Origin: Coriobacteriia bacterium
GTDB taxonomy: Bacteria; Actinomycetota; Coriobacteriia; Anaerosomatales; JAENZW01
DNA length: 7,668 nucleotides
Direction of reading: 5' to 3'
NCBI GenBank assembly: GCA_029858605.1
Contig: JAOUET010000086.1
Location: forward strand, 1 to 7,668
Part shown: positions 1 through 5,224 of the stretch, piece by piece
How the letters are laid out: each line of letters opens with the position of its first letter
Numbering within the stretch: the first letter of the stretch is position 1
The notes under the pieces: model-generated
Databases searched by the model: none
What the model was told of the DNA's origin: nothing
The model's input: only the letters and a program-made list of their open reading frames with translations
Position numbers and translations under genes: made by a program

Positions 1-34
1 ATCGGCATCCACGGCGCGGGCCGCGAAGAGATAG

Positions 35-63
35 CGGACAGGTCACATCTGGTCGGTGATAAT
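35..63 (+). promoter_or_regulatory. Sigma70-like promoter of the T-box operon
   Basis: A -35 box CGGACA (35-40, 4 of 6 to consensus TTGACA) and a -10 box GATAAT (58-63, 5 of 6 to TATAAT) are separated by exactly 17 bp. Transcription would start near position 70. That places the start just upstream of the structured leader and gives a leader of about 340 nt before the first start codon. The promoter assignment is inferred from matches and spacing only; it agrees with where a T-box leader should begin. Confidence 0.55.
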
Positions 64-69
64 TGACCC

Positions 70-363
70 GCATCACCTGCGGTGCTAACCTCTTCGGCAA
101 TCCTCGACGCGAGCGTCGGGACGAATAGCATCACAAGAGACGTGAGGGAAGAGGGCGCCATGAGCCCAGCCACCCCTCCAGAGATCTCCCGCCAGGGCGA
201 CGCGCAGATAGCGTAGCCGGAAGCGGGTCGGTGCCGAACCGGTATCCCGGCGAAACGAGGCCCGCATTGGCTCGACACCCAGAGGGGCGAAGCGCAGGCG
301 GGCGAAGATAGGTGGTACCGCGACCCGACCCATCGCCCTGTCAGCGAGGGGTCGTTTTTGTTT
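70..363 (+). promoter_or_regulatory. T-box riboswitch leader (tRNA-sensing, transcriptional type)
   Basis: The leader holds the hallmark T-box sequence AGGTGGTACCGCG at 310-322. A canonical antiterminator can form: helix A1 pairs GATAGG (307-312) with CCTGTC (337-342, one G-U pair), the 7-nt bulge TGGTACC spans 313-319, and helix A2 pairs GCG (320-322) with CGC (334-336). It is mutually exclusive with the terminator at 326-354. Upstream, a helix pairs 260-265 with 298-303 (stem III-like). A hairpin closed by GCCGG (216-220) and CCGGC (247-251) has GTA (213-215) facing GAAA (252-255), like the S-turn of stem II. GGGACGAATAG (118-128) resembles the 5' strand of stem I (usual form GGGACGAGTAG). 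The bulge TGGT predicts a tRNA with discriminator A, so Ala, Ile, Leu, Val, Lys, Arg, Phe or Tyr remain possible. Stem I and the specifier codon could not be drawn uniquely. The leader precedes the aminotransferase-ddl pair; uncharged tRNA should switch the operon on. Confidence 0.88.
326..363 (+). terminator. Rho-independent attenuator of the T-box leader
   Basis: The arm CGACCCATCGC (326-336) pairs with GCGAGGGGTCG (344-354). This gives ten Watson-Crick pairs with one A-G mismatch around a 7-nt loop (337-343), followed by TTTTT (355-359) and further T residues at 361-363. The 5' arm shares bases 334-336, and the loop shares 337-342, with the antiterminator, so only one of the two folds can exist at a time. 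Without bound uncharged tRNA, transcription should end here, before the aminotransferase start at 414. Confidence 0.88.
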
Positions 364-413
364 CGCGAAGCGGTTCTGCTGAGGTGGGCCGCACTGGCTG
401 CGAGGTGAAGGCG

Positions 414-1691
414 ATGGGTACGGCACGGGTCGTGTTCGACCGCTGGGACGGTAGGTACGCTGAACGCATGCGCGACGTGCGCTCCTCGGCAGTGCGGGAC
501 CTGTTCGCGGCGGCGTCCCGCTCCGACATCATCAGTTTCGCAGGCGGCATGCCTGCCGTCGATCACGTCCCTGCGAAGACCGCGGCCGGCGCCGCGCACG
601 ACGCCATTCTGGAGCAGGGCGTCACGGCTCTCCAGTACGGATCGAGCGAGGGTAGGCCCGAGCTGCGGCGCGTCATCGTCGAGCTCATGGCCGAGATCGG
701 CGTTCGCGTGACGCTCGACGATATCGTCGCGACCGCGGGCGCGCAGCAGGGACTCGATCTGCTCGCCAAGGTGTTCATCGATCCCGGCGACACAATCATC
801 ACAGAGGGGCCTACATACGTAGGCGCCCTGCAGGCGTTCTCGGCATACCAGCCGAACGTCGTTTGCATACCCATGGACGACGATGGCATGCGTGTGGACC
901 TTCTGGAAGAGGAACTAAAGCGTCTGGGCGTGCGTGGCGCGAAGTTCATATACACCATCCCGAACTTCCAGAACCCCGGAGGTGTAACACTCACCGCCCC
1001 TCGCCGACGCAGGCTTCTCGAACTCGCAAGAGACTACGACATCCCCGTGATCGAGGACGACCCCTACGGGCGGCTGAGATTCGAGGGAGGACACGTCAAG
1101 CCGCTGCGCGCGCTCGATGACGATGTCATCTACCTGGGCACGTTCTCGAAGATATTCGCGCCGGGGCTCCGTCTCGGCTGGATGACCGCACCCAAGCCGA
1201 TACTGACGAAGGTGCTCCTGGCAAAGCAGGCTGCGGACCTGTGCGGAAGTGCTTTCGTGCAGGTCACTGCCGAACGCTACTTCCTGGGGACGCGCTGGCG
1301 TCGCGTGCTGCAGGGTCTTACCCGAACCTATGCCGAACGCCGCAATGCGATGCTCGAGGCGCTCGACGAGCATTTCCCTGCCGAGGCTCACTGGACTCGC
1401 CCGGAAGGCGGCTTCTTCGTCTGGGTGACGCTCCCGGAGTTCCTGGATGCCAAGGCCATGCTAGCCGAGGCGGTAGAGCAGGGAGTGACCTACGTGCCAG
1501 GCGACAGCTTCTTCCCCGACGGTCGCACGGGCCGCAACTGCATGCGTTTGGCGTTCTGCTACGCTGAGCCGGACGACATCCGCGAGGGCGTTCGCCGCCT
1601 GGGGGAGGTACTCGAGGACCGTCTCGAGCTGTATCGAGCGTTCATCGTCGCGGGCGCTCTGCCTGGGCGCATATCCGAGGGGGCGGCATGA
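414..1691 (+). CDS. PLP-dependent aminotransferase, class I/II (2-aminoadipate/MocR-C-terminal-like)
   Basis: This is a 425-residue fold-type I aminotransferase of the LysN / 2-aminoadipate aminotransferase group, whose members transfer amino groups from aromatic, branched-chain or aminoadipate donors to 2-oxo acids in the cytoplasm. Visible family marks are SFAGGMP (41-47) in the substrate-binding N-arm, IPNFQNPGG (182-190) with the PLP-contacting Asn187, EDDPYG (214-219) with Asp215 for the pyridine nitrogen and Tyr218, the Schiff-base lysine Lys246 in FSK, and Arg378 in MRLAF for the substrate carboxylate. The start at 414 has a GAGGTG ribosome site at 402-407. The frame is open back to a GTG at 312, but that lies inside the T-box and can be excluded. 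The stop overlaps the ddl start (ATGA), so the two are probably translationally coupled. Transcription should be controlled by the upstream T-box. The exact substrate is unknown; the tRNA specificity of the T-box would be the best clue. There is no N-terminal DNA-binding domain, so it is not a full MocR regulator. Confidence 0.93.
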   Translation: MGTARVVFDRWDGRYAERMRDVRSSAVRDLFAAASRSDIISFAGGMPAVDHVPAKTAAGAAHDAILEQGVTALQYGSSEGRPELRRVIVELMAEIGVRVTLDDIVATAGAQQGLDLLAKVFIDPGDTIITEGPTYVGALQAFSAYQPNVVCIPMDDDGMRVDLLEEELKRLGVRGAKFIYTIPNFQNPGGVTLTAPRRRRLLELARDYDIPVIEDDPYGRLRFEGGHVKPLRALDDDVIYLGTFSKIFAPGLRLGWMTAPKPILTKVLLAKQAADLCGSAFVQVTAERYFLGTRWRRVLQGLTRTYAERRNAMLEALDEHFPAEAHWTRPEGGFFVWVTLPEFLDAKAMLAEAVEQGVTYVPGDSFFPDGRTGRNCMRLAFCYAEPDDIREGVRRLGEVLEDRLELYRAFIVAGALPGRISEGAA

Positions 1692-2641
1692 GTCAAGAGA
1701 AGATCGCCGTACTGATGGGGGGCCGCTCGCTCGAGAGAGAGGTCTCGCTCAAGAGCGGCCAACGCGTGTGCGACGCGCTCACCTCGCTCGGCTACAAGGT
1801 CCTCGCGCTCGACGTCACGGCGGAGTTGGTAGAGACGCTTCGTTCGGAGAGCCCGGACTGCTGCTACATAGCGCTGCATGGGAAGTATGGCGAGGACGGG
1901 ACGATCCAAGAGCTCCTGGAATTCCTGGGCATTGCGTACACGGGTCCCGGCGTGGTGTCGAGCTACTTGTCTTGGGACAAGTCGGTGGCGAAGTACATCA
2001 TGGCCGAGCACGGCATCCCGACACCGGCATGGATCACCCTCACGGCCGATGCCTTCAAAGAGATGGGTGCAGCTACGGCCCTGGACATGGTGCCGACGGA
2101 AGTGGGCGGCTTCCCGCTGGTAGTGAAGCCATCGCAGCAGGGCTCGGCGCTGGGCCTCTCGAAGGTCGAAGCTCCCGAGCAGCTGCCCGAAGCGCTTCTC
2201 GGCGCACTGTCCTTCGGCGAGGCCGCCGTGGTCGAGAAGTGGATTGACGGATGCGAGATCTCCGTTTCGGTCCTCGACAGCGCGGACGGCCCGGAAGTCC
2301 TGCCGCCGGTGGAGATCGAGGCCAAGTCCGGGCTGTTCGACTTCTCGGCGATGTACACGGCCGGCGAAACGGACTACTTCGTGCCCGCTCGTCTCGAGCC
2401 GAGTGTGACCGAAGACGTCCTGGATCTCGCGCGTCGAGTGCACGAGCTGCTCGACTGTCGCGACGTCAGCCGAGCGGACATGGTCGTGGCCGAGGGCGAC
2501 GCGCCCTACGTTCTGGAGTGCAACACTTCACCCGGGATGACGGAGACCTCGCTCCTGCCGATGGCGGCAGAAGCAGCGGGCATGTCGTTCCAGGATGTGG
2601 TAGAACGGTTGGTGCGCGCTGCGCTCTCGCGTCGCAAGTAG
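1688..2641 (+). CDS. ddl: D-alanine--D-alanine ligase
   Basis: The 317-residue product is of normal length for Ddl, the cytoplasmic ATP-grasp enzyme that joins two D-alanines for the peptidoglycan stem peptide. Motifs follow the family order: GGRSLEREVSL (11-21) with Glu16, HGKYGEDGTIQ (64-74), WDK (96-98), the ATP-binding KPSQQGSALGLSKV (147-160), the omega loop ending in Tyr223, SRAD (261-264) and ECNTSPGMT (277-285). Glu16, Ser153 and Tyr223 match the E. coli DdlB triad Glu15/Ser150/Tyr216. Tyr at that loop position, rather than the His of VanA-type ligases, indicates D-Ala-D-Ala and not D-Ala-D-Lac activity. One oddity is Met222, where DdlB has Lys215. The start overlaps the aminotransferase stop, and GAGGGGG (1677-1683) serves as ribosome site. 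As second gene after the T-box, its expression should depend on tRNA charging. Confidence 0.96.
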   Translation: MSQEKIAVLMGGRSLEREVSLKSGQRVCDALTSLGYKVLALDVTAELVETLRSESPDCCYIALHGKYGEDGTIQELLEFLGIAYTGPGVVSSYLSWDKSVAKYIMAEHGIPTPAWITLTADAFKEMGAATALDMVPTEVGGFPLVVKPSQQGSALGLSKVEAPEQLPEALLGALSFGEAAVVEKWIDGCEISVSVLDSADGPEVLPPVEIEAKSGLFDFSAMYTAGETDYFVPARLEPSVTEDVLDLARRVHELLDCRDVSRADMVVAEGDAPYVLECNTSPGMTETSLLPMAAEAAGMSFQDVVERLVRAALSRRK

Positions 2642-2712
2642 CGTCGCGGGATTCGGGTACATATGTAGTGCGTGTTCGCTGGAAAACCGTCGAAGACGGA
2701 GGTGCTTAGGCT

Positions 2713-3207
2713 ATGTACGACTACAGGCGTGGCGGAGGCGTTCTGGGGGCGTTTCTTCTTGGCGGGGCCATCGGCGCGGTCCTCGGTCTGCTGTTCGCTC
2801 CGCGTCCCGGCAAGGAGACGCGCGAAATGCTTGCCGATTCCGCCAACAAGTACTGGAACGAGGGCAAGGATCTCTACGAAACGGGCGTCGCCAAGGTCAG
2901 CGACGTGTACAGTTCGGGTCGCGAGATGGCCTCGGAGAAGTCCGAGGAGTTGCGCGGCAAGATCGACGCCGCTCGCGAGCGTCTGAAGGAGCAGGTCGAC
3001 AAGACCTCGACCGCGACCAAGGACAAGGTCAGAGATACTGTTCCCAAGGCGAAGGAAGCCGTCAGCAAGGCTGGATCTGCTACCAAGTCCGGCGTCGACG
3101 TAGCCGAGAAGAAGGCGCAGGATGCACTCGACTTCGTGGCCGAGAAGGCCAGGGAAAAGGACGAGAAGACCGCCGATACGGCAGCCGAGACAGTCCCCGA
3201 GGCCTAG
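2713..3207 (+). CDS. YtxH-like protein with N-terminal membrane anchor and long Ala/Lys helix
   Basis: This 164-residue protein starts with a Gly-rich hydrophobic segment (about residues 8-29). It is followed by LLFAPRPGKETR (26-37), the signature of YtxH-domain proteins, which are small, widespread and of unclear function. Residues 40-160 are a continuous charged helix rich in Ala, Lys, Glu and Asp with LEA- or apolipoprotein-like spacing and no cysteine. It probably sits in the inner membrane by its N-terminus with the helix in the cytoplasm. The start is well supported by GGAGGTG (2698-2704), 8 bases upstream of the ATG. A 71-bp gap separates it from ddl with no clear terminator, so it may be the third gene of the T-box operon. 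Family members are often linked to general stress; nothing in this sequence shows a specific role. Confidence 0.82.
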   Translation: MYDYRRGGGVLGAFLLGGAIGAVLGLLFAPRPGKETREMLADSANKYWNEGKDLYETGVAKVSDVYSSGREMASEKSEELRGKIDAARERLKEQVDKTSTATKDKVRDTVPKAKEAVSKAGSATKSGVDVAEKKAQDALDFVAEKAREKDEKTADTAAETVPEA

Positions 3208-3233
3208 GCACCCTGTCCCAAGAATCGTTGTTT

Positions 3234-3262
3234 GCGGGCCGGCCCCTTGTGGGTCGGCCTGT
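3234..3262 (+). terminator. Hairpin downstream of the ytxH-like gene, possible weak terminator
   Basis: GGCCGGCCC (3237-3245) pairs with GGGTCGGCC (3251-3259) through nine pairs including one G-U, around a 5-nt loop. Three outer pairs (two of them G-U) extend it to 3234-3262. It lies 27 bp past the stop at 3207. Only TGTTCG follows the stem, so there is no real T-run. It could be a weak terminator, an RNA-stability hairpin or a transcript-processing point between the YtxH-like and PRC-barrel genes. It also argues against an upstream TTG start at 3232 for the next gene. Confidence 0.45.
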
Positions 3263-3285
3263 TCGACTGCAAAGATAGGACGCAT

Positions 3286-3990
3286 ATGGCGCGCGTGAGA
3301 GCAGTCGGAGGGTTGAGGCTGGTGACCACCCGCGGGAAGAGCCGCGGGTCCGTCGAGTACACCCTTTTTCATCCGCGCGAGCCGCGCGTCGTGGGATTTC
3401 AAATCGTCCGGCCGCGGTTCCTGTACTTGATTGACAGGAGGCCTCTCTTCGTACCCCTGTCGGAAGTGCGCCTGGGGACCGAGCGTCTCGACGCGCGCAA
3501 CGACCGACTCGCCACGGGCGGTAAAGCTGCACGTAGGTTGGGCTTCGGCTGGGAAAGCACGATCATCTGGGAGGGCATGCCGGTCCGCACGCTTTCTGGG
3601 AACAGTGCGGGCGCGGTATGGGACGTGCAGTTCGACGATGCCGAGGGCAACGTGACAGCGGTCGTCCTGAGCGAAGGAATGACGGCAGACATGGCTGTCG
3701 GGAGGCGAACGATCGAGGGACGACACGTCCGGGGCTTCCGCGACGACGCCATCATCATCGAGGATGTCGTGGACGGGACCCAGCTGAGCGGGGGTACCGC
3801 TGCTGTCGCGGGGAGAAGCGCCGCTGTGGCGAAGAAGGCTGCGACGGACACGGCGATCAAGGCGGTTGCAGCGGGGAAGGCCACGGCAAAGATGGCTGGC
3901 GAAACGGAGATCGGCCGAAAGGCGCTTGGGGCCTGGAAGGGCCTCGTGAGGGGGGTAAAGGACGCGATGAAGGAGCACGAGGAATCCTAG
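3286..3990 (+). CDS. PRC-barrel domain protein with two barrels and an Ala/Lys-rich tail
   Basis: The 234-residue product appears to carry two PRC-barrel-like beta domains, about residues 10-66 and 95-163. The second has the typical GxVxDVxFD-type start (GAVWDVQFDDAEGNV, 109-123). PRC barrels occur in RimM, in the photosynthetic reaction centre H subunit and in many small uncharacterised proteins, and usually bind a protein or RNA partner. Residues 170-234 are a helical tail rich in Ala, Lys and Gly, resembling the helix of the YtxH-like neighbour. There is no signal peptide or membrane segment, so it is probably cytoplasmic. The chosen ATG has a weak AGGA (3277-3280) 5 bases upstream; a GTG at 3295 is an alternative. 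The frame stays open to a TTG at 3232, which lies before a stable hairpin and is less likely. The precise function is unknown. Confidence 0.75.
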   Translation: MARVRAVGGLRLVTTRGKSRGSVEYTLFHPREPRVVGFQIVRPRFLYLIDRRPLFVPLSEVRLGTERLDARNDRLATGGKAARRLGFGWESTIIWEGMPVRTLSGNSAGAVWDVQFDDAEGNVTAVVLSEGMTADMAVGRRTIEGRHVRGFRDDAIIIEDVVDGTQLSGGTAAVAGRSAAVAKKAATDTAIKAVAAGKATAKMAGETEIGRKALGAWKGLVRGVKDAMKEHEES

Positions 3991-4013
3991 CCGCCGTCGG
4001 TCGGCACAACGCA

Positions 4014-4019
4014 TATACT
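4014..4019 (+). promoter_or_regulatory. Possible -10 box upstream of the GNAT gene
   Basis: TATACT matches the -10 consensus in 5 of 6 positions and lies in the 90-bp gap before the acetyltransferase start. No convincing -35 element is visible at 16-18 bp upstream. If it is real, transcription would start near 4026 and the GNAT, YbaK and deacetylase genes would form a separate unit. It would also exclude the in-frame GTG at 4021 as a start codon. Confidence 0.3.
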
Positions 4020-4080
4020 TGTGCAGGCGAGAATCCGCTTCTGTGAATGTCGCCAGTCCCGGCATCCTGTTTGGGGTGAC

Positions 4081-4710
4081 ATGACGAGAAAGCTGAAACC
4101 TCTTGGACTGACCCATCTCGGCGCGCTGCCATGCGAATGCGAGGGTTGTGTCTTCTGGGAGACGGATCGCCCTCTCGAGCCGCGCTGTGGCGCGGCGTGC
4201 GACATGGAGAAGCTCCAGGATTGGTATCGCGAGGTGGCAGGCGAGTGGGGCGAGTGTGGTCGAGTGGCGTGCGAGGACAACGAGGTCCTCGGTTTCATAA
4301 AGTACGCGCCCCAACAGTACTTCCCGCAGGCTGCGCACTTCCCGACGGGGTCGCCGTCTGATTCCTCGATTCTCATCGCGTGCATCCACATACGCGATGA
4401 CGCGAGACGTCACGGCCTGGGGAGGGTCCTGCTCCAAGCCGCCCTGCGCGATCTGTCCATGCGGGGCGAGCGGACCGTGGAGGCCTATGCCCTTTCAGGC
4501 GGCGGCGACATGAGCGCGGTTCCCGTGATGGGCGTCGAGTTCCTCTTGCGTCATGGCTTCACCGTCGCGCAACCTCACCCCAAGTACCCCCTGCTCAAGC
4601 TGGACCTTCGTTCCCTCGCGGCTTGGACGGAGAACCTCGAAGCAGTGCTCGAATCGCTGCGCATCCCCCTTGGGGCGCCGCGACGCGTGCCTTCGCCCTC
4701 CATCAAATGA
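4081..4710 (+). CDS. GNAT-family N-acetyltransferase with an N-terminal cysteine cluster
   Basis: This 209-residue protein has the acetyl-CoA-binding motif A of GNAT enzymes: hydrophobic strand ILIACIHI (97-104), then RRHGLGRVLL (109-118) fitting R/QxxGxG/A. A later strand, loop and helix with FLLRHGF (154-160) is the usual motif B region. The N-terminus holds LPCECEGCVFWE (16-27). A PxxCxxCxFWE element of this kind marks a GNAT subgroup in high-GC Gram-positive bacteria, as I recall it. Cysteines at 18, 20, 23, 36, 40, 59, 64 and 101 are unusually many. The substrate is unknown. The ATG at 4081 is preceded by GGGGTGA (4073-4079), which is closer than usual; the in-frame GTG at 4021 has no ribosome site and would add 20 residues unlike the subgroup. 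The YbaK-like gene follows after 12 bp and is probably co-transcribed. Confidence 0.82.
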   Translation: MTRKLKPLGLTHLGALPCECEGCVFWETDRPLEPRCGAACDMEKLQDWYREVAGEWGECGRVACEDNEVLGFIKYAPQQYFPQAAHFPTGSPSDSSILIACIHIRDDARRHGLGRVLLQAALRDLSMRGERTVEAYALSGGGDMSAVPVMGVEFLLRHGFTVAQPHPKYPLLKLDLRSLAAWTENLEAVLESLRIPLGAPRRVPSPSIK

Positions 4711-4722
4711 GAGGATCGCAAA

Positions 4723-5217
4723 ATGGCTGACGCTTCGGGGGGACCGCGCAGACGCGGCTCTGCCGAACGGGTCAGAGCGTCGCTTGCCGACCACGGTTTG
4801 GCGGACGCGATCATCCGTTTCGAGCAGTCAACGAAGACCGCAAAGGATGCGGCTGACGCCATGGGCTGCGAGCTGGGCCAGATCGTGAAATCACTCGTCT
4901 TTGTTGTGGACGACACGCCGGTCTTGGCCCTTGTGGCGGGAGACCGCCGTGGAGATTCGGATGCGATCGCAAGGGAAGTCGGCGGCGTGAAGGCCGACCT
5001 CGCGGACGCCGATGCCGTCCGTGCGGCAACGGGCTACGCCATCGGCGGCGTGTCGCCCTTCGACTTGCCCGATGACCTGGCCGTTCTCCTGGACGACTCC
5101 CTGCTTCGCTACGACATCGTCTACCCGGCTGCCGGAACACCTTCGTCGATGGTGCGCATGACTCTCGAGGATCTGTGCGCGATGACGCTTGGACGCATGG
5201 CACGCATCTCGCACTAG
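4723..5217 (+). CDS. YbaK/EbsC-type aminoacyl-tRNA deacylase
   Basis: The 164-residue product is a stand-alone homologue of the prolyl-tRNA synthetase editing domain. Such proteins hydrolyse mischarged tRNAs in trans, for example Cys-tRNAPro by YbaK or Ala-tRNAPro by ProX-type proteins. Family marks are QIVKSLVF (53-60) with the conserved substrate-positioning Lys56, the strand PVLALVAGDRR (66-76), and GYAIGGVSPF (104-113), the best conserved motif, followed by DDSLL (124-128). Length matches YbaK proteins. The start has GAGAGGA (4709-4715), 7 bases upstream, and lies 12 bp after the acetyltransferase stop. The deacetylase gene follows within 8 bp, indicating an operon. Which mischarged tRNA it edits cannot be read from the sequence. 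Confidence 0.93.
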   Translation: MADASGGPRRRGSAERVRASLADHGLADAIIRFEQSTKTAKDAADAMGCELGQIVKSLVFVVDDTPVLALVAGDRRGDSDAIAREVGGVKADLADADAVRAATGYAIGGVSPFDLPDDLAVLLDDSLLRYDIVYPAAGTPSSMVRMTLEDLCAMTLGRMARISH

Positions 5218-5224
5218 GCATCGC

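Noticed and set aside
1..66. Possible C-terminal ends of an upstream gene (frame stopping at 32-34 or at 64-66)
   Set aside because: Too short to recognise in any frame, and two plus-strand frames look equally codon-like, so no gene is called.
68..82. Hairpin CCGCA/TGCGG with 5-nt loop at the leader 5' end
   Set aside because: No T-run follows, so it is not a terminator; it is probably part of the leader fold.
312..413. 34-codon N-terminal extension of the aminotransferase from a GTG at 312
   Set aside because: It lies within the T-box antiterminator and terminator, has no ribosome site, and the 414 ATG has GAGGTG at the right distance and matches the family start.
1559..2443. 294-codon minus-strand open frame
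   Set aside because: Antisense shadow of ddl with no domain or ribosome site visible.
2658..2667. Palindrome TACATATGTA between ddl and the ytxH-like gene
   Set aside because: A single 10-bp AT palindrome without a second copy or nearby promoter; not enough for an operator call.
3232..3285. TTG start adding 18 residues to the PRC-barrel protein
   Set aside because: It overlaps a stable hairpin, has no ribosome site and would add residues outside the barrel fold.
4021..4080. GTG start adding 20 residues to the GNAT protein
   Set aside because: No ribosome site, and it lies at or before the start expected from the -10-like box.
2506..4437. Very long open frame (643 codons) on the minus strand
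   Set aside because: It runs antisense to ddl, ytxH-like, PRC and GNAT genes, each with recognisable motifs; the product is Arg/His-rich low-similarity sequence typical of a GC-rich shadow frame.
5189..5224. Upstream ATG for the deacetylase overlapping the YbaK-like gene
   Set aside because: No ribosome site, and the longer N-terminus would make a less typical signal peptide.
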